A DNA stretch of 64,000 bases from the NCBI GenBank assembly GCA_016208105.1, contig JACQYS010000001.1, positions 62,001 through 126,000 of the forward strand, in the 5' to 3' direction. The position numbers and the translations under genes were made by a program. This DNA is from Desulfovibrio sp. (GTDB lineage Bacteria; Desulfobacterota; Desulfovibrionia; Desulfovibrionales; Desulfovibrionaceae). The notes under the pieces are model-generated. The model searched no databases. It saw nothing but the letters and a program-made list of their open reading frames with translations, and had not been told where the DNA came from. This document shows, in pieces, positions 7,537 to 15,612 of this stretch. Every line of letters starts with the position of its first letter. Positions within the stretch are counted from its first letter, which is position 1.

Positions 7537-9527
7537 TATGAAACCTCCAGTGAAGCGCTTTTGATGACCATCAGAGTGACGTCGTCCTCAAGGGGTGATC
7601 CATTCTTGAATTCCTTAAAGGCGGCCATGAGCGCATCAAGGATATCCTTGGAGTGCGCGCTGGCGTTCTGGCGAAGAATTGCACGCACGCGGTCTTTGCC
7701 GAACATATCCCCCTGCGGGCTTCGGGCCTCCCACAAGCCGTCGGAGCCTATGAGCAGCACGTCGCCGGGAAGAAGGAACGGTCTGGACGCATCGAGAAAG
7801 ACACGGTCTTCGATGACACCGAGCGGAATGCCAGGGCCACCGATATCCTCGAATCCGTCCAGTGCCTGATTGTACAGGATGGCCGGATCGTGGCCGGCCC
7901 GCACCCAGCGCATGCAGTCAGCCACAGGGTCGATCTCCAGGTAGAAGAGAGTCATGAACCGGCCCGAGCCCACGGTGTCCATTGTGAGATAGCGGTTCAC
8001 CGACGTGACCACCTCTGCCGGGGACCCCGGCTGGTGCGCCCGCATGCGAAGGAAAGCCCGGGCCGTGGCCATGAGCAGAGCCGCATCCAGGCCGTGTCCG
8101 GACACGTCGCCTACGAGAACAGCTGTGCGCTCTGAATGCCCGTGGGCTCCCGGGATCACGTCGAAGAAATCGCCACCGACCTCCTCGCAGGAGATGCTCA
8201 CGGCGGAGAGGTCCAGCCCAGGCAGGTCGGGCCAGTGGGCCGGCAGCAGCCTGTGATGGACCTCCTGGGCCAGGGCCATGGCCGAGGTCAGCCTGGTGTG
8301 GTCCTTGAGCTTCGGACCCATCTCGTTGAAGACGCGGCCGAGCTCTTTCAGCTCCCGGCCTCCTTCGGGGACCACGCGGACTTCGAAGTCCCCTTCGCCG
8401 AGTTTGGCCGTAGCCTTGGAGAGATCGGTGATCGGCTTGGTAAAGCTGCGCGACACCAGCCAGGCCGTGAGGGTCACCACAAGAAGGCCGGCCACCAGGA
8501 TGATGAACGTGAGGTGGCGCTGACGCTGGAACCGGCCTTCGATGTACTCGGAGGCCATGGTGGCGTCCGCTGTTATGTCGGTTTTTGGAGCCGCAAGAAT
8601 AAGCGCCGTGCCCTTCAGCTTGGTAGGTGCGTAGGCCCAAAGCCAATCCGTGTTGTTCACCCTGACCTGCCGGACTTCGCTTAAGCCGTTGTTCAGATCC
8701 GAAAGGATGAGCTCCCGCTCGGCCGGGTCGTCCGGGGTCAGCCAGCCCGGAGCTGCCAGCCCCAGCATGCCGCGTCCGGCACCCATTGCGTGGGAAACGC
8801 CATGTTTGGCGTCATCTTTCTCCCCCTTCTCGCACCCCGGTTCTCCGATGATGTGCAATCCCTGCTCCGAAGTGTCATTGGAATCGAACTGCACCAGGTA
8901 TGTTTTCAGATTCGCGGACAGGCTCTGGGTGTGCTCGTTGCTCAAACCACCGATCTCGACAGGGGCCATCAGGGCTGTGACTCCGAGGATACGGCCTGAG
9001 GCGTCCCGGATGGGAATGGACAGAGTGAGTCCGACGCGCCGGGTGGTGGGATCGATCACGGGGGCGGTCCAGATCATTCCACCTTCTTTAACCGCCAAGC
9101 GGTACCAGACGGTCTGGCGGGCGTCGAAGCGGCGGGGCAGCCGGACATCCTCGGATGAAGCCACGACCTGCCCGTCCTCGAACACAGTGATTTGCCCAAA
9201 AAGCTTGTCCGACACATCCCTGGCAGATGAGGCGTAGGCATGGCTCAGTTCCTCACGGCCCTGCCCGGCCAGAGTCCTCTCCACCTCCGAGGCCTGGAGG
9301 CGCATAGTCTGTTCCAGGAGCAAGCCTTCCCGCCGCCACAGTTCGGCGTGGTCCTCCACCATGAGGCGCATGAAGTCCTTGGTCTTAACGATGGTCCGGT
9401 GCCAGGAGCGTTGCACCAGGTCTTGGGAAAGCTCCTGGAAGGTGAACTGGGCGCTTATGCGCAGGACCAGCACAGGAAGAACGGAGAGAACCAGCAGCAG
9501 GAGGAAGAGTTTGACCCTGACGCTCAC
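7536..9527 (-). CDS. Membrane sensor with HAMP and SpoIIE/PP2C phosphatase domain
   Basis: About 663 residues. An N-terminal membrane anchor (VKLFLLLLVLSVLPVLVL) is followed by a roughly 320-residue periplasmic sensor with a dCache/PDC look (WYRLAVKEGGMIWTAPVIDP). Then come a second membrane segment, a HAMP linker (TKPITDLSKATAKLGEGDFEV) and a C-terminal SpoIIE-type PPM phosphatase (CEEVGGDFFDV, GDVSGHGLDAALLMA, GSDGLWEAR, EDDVTLMVI). It probably dephosphorylates a partner Ser/Thr protein in response to an extracytoplasmic ligand. The GTG at 9527 overlaps the helicase stop (GTGA) and has GGAG at 8 nt; the longer frame to 9593 is not preferred. Confidence 0.9.
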   Translation of the reverse strand: MSVRVKLFLLLLVLSVLPVLVLRISAQFTFQELSQDLVQRSWHRTIVKTKDFMRLMVEDHAELWRREGLLLEQTMRLQASEVERTLAGQGREELSHAYASSARDVSDKLFGQITVFEDGQVVASSEDVRLPRRFDARQTVWYRLAVKEGGMIWTAPVIDPTTRRVGLTLSIPIRDASGRILGVTALMAPVEIGGLSNEHTQSLSANLKTYLVQFDSNDTSEQGLHIIGEPGCEKGEKDDAKHGVSHAMGAGRGMLGLAAPGWLTPDDPAERELILSDLNNGLSEVRQVRVNNTDWLWAYAPTKLKGTALILAAPKTDITADATMASEYIEGRFQRQRHLTFIILVAGLLVVTLTAWLVSRSFTKPITDLSKATAKLGEGDFEVRVVPEGGRELKELGRVFNEMGPKLKDHTRLTSAMALAQEVHHRLLPAHWPDLPGLDLSAVSISCEEVGGDFFDVIPGAHGHSERTAVLVGDVSGHGLDAALLMATARAFLRMRAHQPGSPAEVVTSVNRYLTMDTVGSGRFMTLFYLEIDPVADCMRWVRAGHDPAILYNQALDGFEDIGGPGIPLGVIEDRVFLDASRPFLLPGDVLLIGSDGLWEARSPQGDMFGKDRVRAILRQNASAHSKDILDALMAAFKEFKNGSPLEDDVTLMVIKSASLEVS

Positions 9528-11725
9528 GGTTCCATCTCCAGGTATTCGCTGAGGATAACCTTCATGCCGAACCCCGGGAAGTTCACCCGGCATTTGCCCT
9601 CGCCAAGCCTGGCCACCACTTTGCCCCGGCCGAAGATGCGGTGCTGGCAGAACCCAAGGGGGCCCTCTTCGCCGGACGACTTGGCGGAAGCAAAAGGTGA
9701 TGGGGCGGGGTCATACGAACCCTTGCGCGTGCTTTCCGCCAAAGCTTCCCTGCGGGCCGCGGAAAAGGACATGGCGCTCGCGGACGGCTGGAAAGCCTCG
9801 GAAGTGGCCGCTGTCTTAGCCAAAGTTCCGGAGAAGGTTTCGCGCAGTTCCGTATAGAGGTCCTTGGGGAGTTCGCGCACGAAGAGGCTCGGCATGGCGG
9901 GCTGGGAGCCGCCTCCGGCCCGGTTGTAGATGGTGCCGGGCACGAACAGGGTCAGTTGGTCCTTGGCCCGGGTGCAGGCCACGTAGAGCAGCCGGCGTTC
10001 CTCTTCCAGATCTTCCGGCCTGGCCAGGGCGTGGCGTGAGGGGAAGCGGTCGTCCACCAGGTCCAGGAGAATAACGGCGGGCCATTCGAGGCCCTTTGCC
10101 GAATGTACGGTGGAGAGAACCACCGCGTCTTCGCGGATGCCCTTTCGTTCCTCTTCGGGATTCTCCAGGGCCAGGTCCGCCAGGAAGGCCTCCAGGTGGG
10201 CATAGGACGAGGCGATCTGGCCAAGCTGCTCGAGCCCTGCCAGACGACGGGGAAAGTCCTCGGGGTGCATGTGGGTGAGTGTGGGCGTGTAGAAGGTCAC
10301 GGCCCGCTCAAGCATGGAGGCCGGACCGCCCGGGTCGGCGCGCAGGTCCTCCAGGAAGGCGAACAGGGCGTGCAGCCCCGGGTTCTTCTGGCGCTGGGCG
10401 GACAGGTAGGCCTGGTCGCCTTCGCGCACGGCCAGGGCGATCTTGAGGGCGGTCTTCTCGCCAATCTTGTCCACCAACGTCAGCACCCGCTTCCAGGCCA
10501 CGGCGTCGCGCGGGTTGTGCACCACGCGCAGATAGGCCACGGCGTCTTTGACGTGGGCTGCTTCGGAAAAGCGCAGGCCTCCGAACTTCTGGAAGGCGAT
10601 GCCCTCCTTGTTGAGCGCAAGCTCCAGGCCATAGGACTGGTACCCGGCCCGGAAGAGCACCGCGATTTCGCAGGACAGGTATTTGCGCCGAAGTTCCCGG
10701 ATTTTCTCCACGGCCAGCCTGGCCTGGGTCTGGTCGGAATAGGCCTTGACCAGCTCCGGCTTGGGGCCTTCCAGGCGTTCGGAAAAGAGATTCTTGTCGA
10801 AACGGTCCTTGGCCTGGCGCAGGATTGCGTTGGTCAGGTCCAGGATGGGCTGGGTGGAGCGGTAGTTCTGCTCCAGACGCACGATGCGCGCGCCTTCGTA
10901 GATGCGGGGAAAGCTCAGTATGTTTTCAACATTGGCGCCCCTGAATGCGTAGATGGATTGGGCGTCGTCGCCCACGGCCATGACGTTGCCTGCTTCGCCC
11001 GCCAAGAGCTTTACAAGCCGGGCCTGAACCAGGTTGGTGTCCTGGTATTCGTCCACCATTATGTAGCGGTGGCGCTGGCGCAGCTGTTCGAGCAGATCGG
11101 GGGTCTGGATGAGCGCCCTTTCCAGGGTGAAAAGCATGTCGTCATAGTCGAGCAGGCCGTTGTTCTGCTTGTAGGTCTGGTATTCGTCCGCGATATCCTC
11201 AAGAGTGCCGGCGTGGGGCAGCAACTGGTAGGACTCGCGCGAAAGAACGTCGTGGACGGTGAGCTCCTTGTTGCGGGATTTGCTGACCAGTTCCAGCACG
11301 AAGCCCTTCTTTGGGAAACTCTTGTCGCCTTTCCCCGCCCCGAGGTCTGAGATCACGTGCCCCATGACCTCCTCGGCGTCGCCCCGGTCCATTATGGTGA
11401 GCGCTCCCGGATAGCCGGTGGCCTGCGGGTTGCGCCTGAGCGTGGCGAAGGAAAAGGCATGGAAGGTGCCGCCCTGCACGCCGCCCAGAGCCATTCCCAG
11501 GAGCCTTTCAGCTCGGTGCAGCATCTCCTGGGCCGCCTTGCGGGTGAAGGTGAGCAGCAGAATGGAAGAGGGCTCCACGCCCAGGCTCACCAGCCTGGCC
11601 AGACGGTGCACCAGGGTGCGCGTCTTACCTGATCCGGCCCCGGCGATGACCAGCACCGGGCCGTCAGTGGTCATCACCGCTTCCAGTTGGGCGGGGTTGA
11701 GCTGGCTTTTGAAGTCGATGGGCAT
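9524..11725 (-). CDS. uvrD: UvrD/Rep/PcrA-type ATP-dependent DNA helicase
   Basis: A superfamily 1A 3'-5' helicase of about 733 residues. Seen in order are the Q motif (LNPAQLEAV), Walker A (AGAGSGKTRT), LLTFTRKAAQEM, VDEYQDTN (motif II), VGDDAQSIYAFRGA (III), LEQNYRST (IV), TVHSAKGLEWPAVIL (V) and LLYVACTRAKDQL (VI). The C-terminus is poorly conserved as usual. The chosen ATG at 11725 begins MPIDFKSQLNPAQ; the frame extends to 11866, but the extra 47 residues overlap the upstream gene's end and look non-coding. It sits 9 nt after the phosphodiesterase-family gene. Confidence 0.95.
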   Translation of the reverse strand: MPIDFKSQLNPAQLEAVMTTDGPVLVIAGAGSGKTRTLVHRLARLVSLGVEPSSILLLTFTRKAAQEMLHRAERLLGMALGGVQGGTFHAFSFATLRRNPQATGYPGALTIMDRGDAEEVMGHVISDLGAGKGDKSFPKKGFVLELVSKSRNKELTVHDVLSRESYQLLPHAGTLEDIADEYQTYKQNNGLLDYDDMLFTLERALIQTPDLLEQLRQRHRYIMVDEYQDTNLVQARLVKLLAGEAGNVMAVGDDAQSIYAFRGANVENILSFPRIYEGARIVRLEQNYRSTQPILDLTNAILRQAKDRFDKNLFSERLEGPKPELVKAYSDQTQARLAVEKIRELRRKYLSCEIAVLFRAGYQSYGLELALNKEGIAFQKFGGLRFSEAAHVKDAVAYLRVVHNPRDAVAWKRVLTLVDKIGEKTALKIALAVREGDQAYLSAQRQKNPGLHALFAFLEDLRADPGGPASMLERAVTFYTPTLTHMHPEDFPRRLAGLEQLGQIASSYAHLEAFLADLALENPEEERKGIREDAVVLSTVHSAKGLEWPAVILLDLVDDRFPSRHALARPEDLEEERRLLYVACTRAKDQLTLFVPGTIYNRAGGGSQPAMPSLFVRELPKDLYTELRETFSGTLAKTAATSEAFQPSASAMSFSAARREALAESTRKGSYDPAPSPFASAKSSGEEGPLGFCQHRIFGRGKVVARLGEGKCRVNFPGFGMKVILSEYLEMEP

Positions 11726-11733
11726 GCCTAAAC

Positions 11734-13032
11734 CTATGCCGTGAGGCCGAAATGGGCGAACAGTTCCCGCCCGGCAGCGCTTATACGGTCCGGTTTCGAA
11801 CCGGCGGAGTCGTAGAAGATGGCGTCGCCAGGATTGTGGCAGCCGAAGCGTCCGTGAAGTCCGCACATCTCCAGGCGGTTGAACTTTCCGGTGAGCGAGA
11901 TGCCGGGACGCGGTTCGCAGATAAGGTCAGGGGCCTTGCTGGTGAAGGGGCCGGAATAGATCTCTTGCGGCTCGTGTACCGCGGCCATCAGAGGCTTCCC
12001 TTCATGGGAAAGCTCCAGAAGGGCGGCCTTGAGTTCGCCCCGGAGCTTGTCGGCGATGTATTGGTGGAAAACGCCGCGCGCGAAGCGTTCCTTGACGTTT
12101 ATATAGATTCGCCCCGGGTCCAGGGCGAAGGCCGCCGACTCGTGGGGGGCAATGGCTTGGCTGTCGAATTCATTCGACCCGAGATCCTTGAGCTTCAAAA
12201 TGCCCTGCTTCATGAGCCAGACGTTCAGGTCCACTTCGGTCTTGCACTCGGCGAACCCGTGGTCGGCCAGCACGATGAGGCGCTTGGGGCCGGGCAAGGA
12301 CTCGTAGCGGTCCAGCACCTGGCCGATCAGGCGGTCCCACTCGGCCAAGAATTCCATAAAGGCGTCATGCAGGGCATGGTGCGGGTTGGCCACGGCCGGA
12401 TAGAAGAAGTGGAAGATGCGGTCGGTCTCGGTAAGGACCAGCATGAACAGGTCCCAGGCGAGGTCCGGCCAGAAGATTTCCAGTGCCTTGGCCCGGGAGC
12501 GCAATGTGGCGCGCACCTGGGAGAGCATGTAGTCCGGGTCTGCGGCGCCGCGCGTGGTGTCGGCTTCGAGCACGTAGCCCTCCCCGGACAGGATCGAGGC
12601 CAGAAACGGGGGGTGGACGGCACGTGCCAGATCGTGGGCCACGAAACCGGCCACCAGCATGCCGGGAATGGGCTTGGCCGGATAGGCGCCGGGCAGATTG
12701 ATCACCTTGGATGTGAGATTCTTCTCGCCCATGCGCTCGAAGATGGTGGGGGCCTGTATGGCCGAAGAGTCTGTCAGCGAGAGAGCGTACGTGGCCGGGT
12801 CTATGCGCGAGAACCCGAACACGCCGTGCCCGCCGGGGTTCTTTCCGGTGATGAGCGAGGCCCAGTTCACTGGGGAAAGCTCGGGCAGCTCGGCCCGTAT
12901 GGGAAGTGCGTTGGGGGAGAGTGCAATATGAGCCAGATTGGGCAGCTTGCCGGCCTTGCAAAGACTCTGGGCCAAACTGAAGGGCAGGCCATCCAGGCCC
13001 AGCACCACTAGGCGGTTGCGATCATTGTGCAT
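11734..13032 (-). CDS. Alkaline phosphatase superfamily protein (type I phosphodiesterase / nucleotide pyrophosphatase-like)
   Basis: A 432-residue metal-dependent hydrolase. VVLGLDGLPFSLAQ near the start supplies a metal-binding Asp. SPVNWASLITGKNPGGHGVFGF is the nucleophile region, and VLADHGFAECKTEVDLN carries the C-terminal Asp-His metal ligands. No signal peptide or membrane segment is seen, so it should be cytoplasmic. The substrate cannot be assigned; relatives act on phosphodiesters, nucleotides or phosphonates. It is the first gene of the run leading into the helicase and SpoIIE phosphatase. Confidence 0.82.
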   Translation of the reverse strand: MHNDRNRLVVLGLDGLPFSLAQSLCKAGKLPNLAHIALSPNALPIRAELPELSPVNWASLITGKNPGGHGVFGFSRIDPATYALSLTDSSAIQAPTIFERMGEKNLTSKVINLPGAYPAKPIPGMLVAGFVAHDLARAVHPPFLASILSGEGYVLEADTTRGAADPDYMLSQVRATLRSRAKALEIFWPDLAWDLFMLVLTETDRIFHFFYPAVANPHHALHDAFMEFLAEWDRLIGQVLDRYESLPGPKRLIVLADHGFAECKTEVDLNVWLMKQGILKLKDLGSNEFDSQAIAPHESAAFALDPGRIYINVKERFARGVFHQYIADKLRGELKAALLELSHEGKPLMAAVHEPQEIYSGPFTSKAPDLICEPRPGISLTGKFNRLEMCGLHGRFGCHNPGDAIFYDSAGSKPDRISAAGRELFAHFGLTA

Positions 13033-13186
13033 GGCGGGTTCATAGCAGCACCGGGCCGAAGGGCCAAGAGCCTAGATCGCCAAGGCCCGATTCCGGGGGC
13101 GTGTGCGAGGGGAGTGCCCAGAACAAGACGGTTCCCAACGATTGACGCGCTTTCGAGCCAAGGCTAGAAGTGCTGTCCCCCCTCGT

Positions 13187-13275
13187 GCCCGAGTGGCGGA
13201 ATTGGTAGACGCCAGGGACTTAAAATCCCTTGATCCGAAAGGGTCGTGCCGGTTCGAGCCCGGCCTCGGGCACCA
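13187..13275 (+). tRNA. tRNA-Leu (anticodon UAA)
   Basis: An 89-nt gene folds fully: acceptor stem GCCCGAG with CTCGGGC, anticodon arm AGGGA-CTTAAAA-TCCCT with TAA anticodon, a long class II variable arm (GATCC-GAAA-GGGTC), T arm GCCGG-TTCGAGC-CCGGC and an encoded CCA. Its 3' 58 bp are also the left attachment site of the element that follows. Confidence 0.96.
13218..13275 (+). repeat. attL, 3' part of tRNA-Leu
   Basis: The 58 bp from the anticodon loop to CCA recur at 23893-23950 with 52 of 58 identical bases; the first 26 bp are identical. Copies at both ends of a region holding an integrase identify it as the left attachment site. Confidence 0.88.
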
Positions 13276-13340
13276 TGATTTCAATGGGTTAGATGCAAGA
13301 CAGGCCGTTTTTCCGAGACGGAAAATCGGCCTGTTTGACT

Positions 13341-13388
13341 TTTTGCTCCAATTTTGCTCCACCTGCTTCCGAGAAGAGTGGAGCAAAA
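13341..13388. repeat. Left arm-type repeats (TTTTGCTCCA)
   Basis: TTTTGCTCCA occurs at 13341-13350 and again at 13352-13361 (11-bp period), and an inverted copy GTGGAGCAAAA lies at 13378-13388, just before the integrase ribosome-binding site. The same tandem pair occurs at 23764-23784 near attR. The pattern suits integrase or excisionase arm-binding sites. Confidence 0.55.
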
Positions 13389-13399
13389 CGGGAGCGAAA

Positions 13400-14395
13400 A
13401 TGGCGACATTACGCAAGCGCGGCCCCTTCCAGTGGGAGGCCAGAATCCGCAAAAGGGGCTACCCCACCACCTGCAAGACCTTCGACACCAAGGCAGAGGC
13501 TGAAGCCTGGGCCAAGGACGTCGAGACCAACATGAACAGAAGCCTCTTCGTGTCCGCCAAGGAGGCCGAGCAATACACGTTGAGTGAGTGCCTCGACCGC
13601 TACATTGAGGAGTACGTCCCGCGTCTGAAAAACCCCAAACGGGAGATTGACCGCGCCCGATTTATCCAACGGCGGCCCCTCGCCCACCGGATTATGGCCA
13701 CCATCCGGGCCAAGGACATTGCCGACTTCCGACGGGAGCGGGAAGCCGAGGGCGTGAGCGGCAACACTATCCGCCTTGATTTCGCAGTGCTCTCCAAACT
13801 CTTCAACTACGCCCGATCGGACTGGGGCATGGAAAGCCTGCAAAACCCCGTGTCTCTGGCCGCTAAGCCCAAGCCTGGCAAGGGCCGCGACCGACGCCTT
13901 GAAGACGGCGAAGAGGATCGTTTGCTGGAGGCTGCGTCTCCACGATTCAGGCCGGTCATCCAGTTCGCGCTGCAAACCGCCATGCGCCGGAAAGAGATCG
14001 CAGTGCTGGAATGGAAATACGTCAGCCTGGGAGGTCGCCATGTGGTCTTGCCGGAGACGAAAAATAACGAACCCCGTACGGTTCCGCTTGGCCCCACGGC
14101 ACTTTCCATCCTGCGCGAGCAGCCGCGAAGCATCGATCAGAAATCGGTGTTTGGACTTACTGAGCAACAGATCACGACCGCAATGAGGCTCGCGTGCCGA
14201 AAAGCGAAACTCGATGATCTTCGCTTCCACGATCTGCGCCACGAGGCCACCAGCCGTTTCTTCGAGCATACTGACCTGGACGTCATGGAGATCAAAGCTA
14301 TCACCGGGCATAAGACGCTTCAAATGCTGGCGCGGTATACGCACCTGAGGACGGCACGGTTGGCTGACAGGCTGGCTGGTTTAAAGCGGGGGTAG
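13400..14395 (+). CDS. int: Tyrosine site-specific integrase
   Basis: A 331-residue tyrosine recombinase that would insert the element into tRNA-Leu. It has an N-terminal arm-binding region (MATLRKRGPFQWEARIRKRG), a SAM-like core-binding domain (about 60-150) and a catalytic domain with Arg in QTAMRRKEIAVLEW, HxxR in FHDLRHEATS, a later His in ITGHKT and the nucleophilic Tyr in ARYTHL. The ATG at 13400 follows GGAG at 5 nt. Upstream in-frame sequence to 13103 crosses the tRNA and is excluded. The gene sits 125 bp from the attL end, the usual place for an integrase. Confidence 0.95.
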   Translation: MATLRKRGPFQWEARIRKRGYPTTCKTFDTKAEAEAWAKDVETNMNRSLFVSAKEAEQYTLSECLDRYIEEYVPRLKNPKREIDRARFIQRRPLAHRIMATIRAKDIADFRREREAEGVSGNTIRLDFAVLSKLFNYARSDWGMESLQNPVSLAAKPKPGKGRDRRLEDGEEDRLLEAASPRFRPVIQFALQTAMRRKEIAVLEWKYVSLGGRHVVLPETKNNEPRTVPLGPTALSILREQPRSIDQKSVFGLTEQQITTAMRLACRKAKLDDLRFHDLRHEATSRFFEHTDLDVMEIKAITGHKTLQMLARYTHLRTARLADRLAGLKRG

Positions 14396-14581
14396 CCAAG
14401 CTCGCTCTGTGTTTTTGGCATTGCTGCTGGTTGGGGAGATGTGATGTATGGATTGGGCTCTTTGGGCTAGGCGTTTGCCCAATGGGTCTTTCAGGATGAT
14501 ATTGTTAACAAATAGTCTCAGGGGGTTGGGGAGAATGAGTTTTTCTTGATTTTGAGTGTAATTTGATGTTATGTTCTAAAG

Positions 14582-15265
14582 ATGTGTCCTGGCAATGTAT
14601 TAGAAATTCTCCAGAAAACACCATTGTTTTCTTCGTTGAGTTTATCAATGTTGGAGATTCTTGTGAATAATTCAGTGGTACTTGATGTTGCCAGGGGTAG
14701 GGTTGTTTTTCAAGAGGGGTCTGAGCCAAAGGGGCTTTACGTTTTATTGAACGGACAAATAAAATTATACAAAGTATCAGAAACTGGTCGAGAGCAGATT
14801 CTAGATATTGTTGATTATGGGACTCCGGTGTTTGAGGCGTCAGTATTTCACACTGGTGTGTTGCCTGTTAGCGCCATGGCTATCCAGAATAGTAGGCTGT
14901 GGTATGTGGAAAAAGAAGCCATGATGAATTTAATTATGCGAGATACGAGATTTGCGTTGAATTTGCTGGATTCATTGTCTCGGGGCATAGTGCAGATGAC
15001 TGTGTCGATTGGGCAGTTGTCATTGTTTAGCGTGTTGTCTCGTGTTTCATTGTATTTATTGCACTTGGCTGAAGAAAATAAGGCGGATGTATTTGATTTG
15101 GGGATAACAAAATGCAACATTTCTGGGTTGCTGGGTATATCGCGCGAAGCGCTATCAAGGGCATTGTCAAAACTAGTAAGTCAAAATGTGATCATCATGA
15201 AGCACAGAAAAATTACCGTTGTTGATTTTGAGAGGCTTGTAACGTTTGCGGGTGGTACGAATTAG
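14582..15265 (+). CDS. Crp/Fnr family transcriptional regulator
   Basis: A 227-residue protein with an N-terminal cyclic-nucleotide-binding-like beta barrel (about 10-120; GLYVLLNGQIKLYKVSETGREQILDI) and a C-terminal winged helix (CNISGLLGISREALSRALSKL). There is no FNR-type Cys cluster (Cys2 and one near the HTH only), so an [4Fe-4S] sensor of that type is unlikely. The neighbouring qNOR and flavodiiron genes suggest an NO-responsive activator like DNR/NnrR/HcpR. Base composition is markedly AT-rich compared with neighbours. No strong ribosome-binding site precedes the ATG, so the start is moderately sure. Confidence 0.88.
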   Translation: MCPGNVLEILQKTPLFSSLSLSMLEILVNNSVVLDVARGRVVFQEGSEPKGLYVLLNGQIKLYKVSETGREQILDIVDYGTPVFEASVFHTGVLPVSAMAIQNSRLWYVEKEAMMNLIMRDTRFALNLLDSLSRGIVQMTVSIGQLSLFSVLSRVSLYLLHLAEENKADVFDLGITKCNISGLLGISREALSRALSKLVSQNVIIMKHRKITVVDFERLVTFAGGTN

Positions 15266-15440
15266 CGCGGTACATTCAGTGCGATATGGATTGATATGTT
15301 TTGTGCGTTTTATCTTGGGGCTTTGTTGTTTTTGTCGCAGGGGCTGATAAGTCGCTTAAAGAAAAACTGGAGGTGTCCTGTTAATCAAGAGCGGATATAG
15401 TTAGACGCAAGCGCCTTGATAAAGTGCTATGAATCGAAGT

Positions 15441-15456
15441 TCACTTGACCGAGTGA
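15441..15456. promoter_or_regulatory. Candidate operator palindrome upstream of qNOR
   Basis: TCACT-TGACCG-AGTGA is a perfect 5-6-5 inverted repeat in the 347-bp intergenic region between the Crp/Fnr gene and the NO reductase gene. The halves resemble CRP-type GTGA/TCAC elements in inverted order. Significance is unproven. Confidence 0.35.
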
Positions 15457-15482
15457 CTAGGTGAATTAACTTTGATTTTTAA

Positions 15483-15496
15483 TTGAAGACGTTCAA
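15483..15496. promoter_or_regulatory. Candidate FNR/DNR-type box upstream of qNOR
   Basis: TTGAA-GACG-TTCAA has the TTG-N8-CAA geometry of FNR-family sites (consensus TTGAT-N4-ATCAA). It lies about 48 bp upstream of a TTGACT-17-AATATG promoter-like pair (15544-15572) for the NO reductase gene, and the neighbouring gene encodes a Crp/Fnr regulator, so it is a natural target. Confidence 0.55.
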
Positions 15497-15582
15497 ATCA
15501 GCCTGCCCAGCTCATATTTCCCCGATTTTTCGTCCTCACGTCGTTGACTTTACCTTCGTTTGCTCCAATATGGGGCGTATAT

Positions 15583-15596
15583 CTACAATATTGTAG
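15583..15596. promoter_or_regulatory. Perfect palindrome just before the qNOR ribosome-binding site
   Basis: CTACAATATTGTAG is a 14-bp perfect palindrome ending 5 nt before GGAGG (15602-15606). Its place between promoter and ribosome-binding site fits a repressor operator or a small RNA hairpin. Confidence 0.4.
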
Positions 15597-15612
15597 TCCT
15601 TGGAGGTCTGGC

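Noticed and set aside
13072-13452. Minus-strand 126-codon frame
   Set aside because: It crosses tRNA-Leu and the integrase start; tRNA genes often create such frames.
14502-14511. TTGTTAACAA palindrome upstream of the Crp/Fnr gene as an autoregulatory site
   Set aside because: The spacing does not fit FNR- or CRP-type sites, and a 10-bp palindrome in AT-rich DNA is likely by chance.
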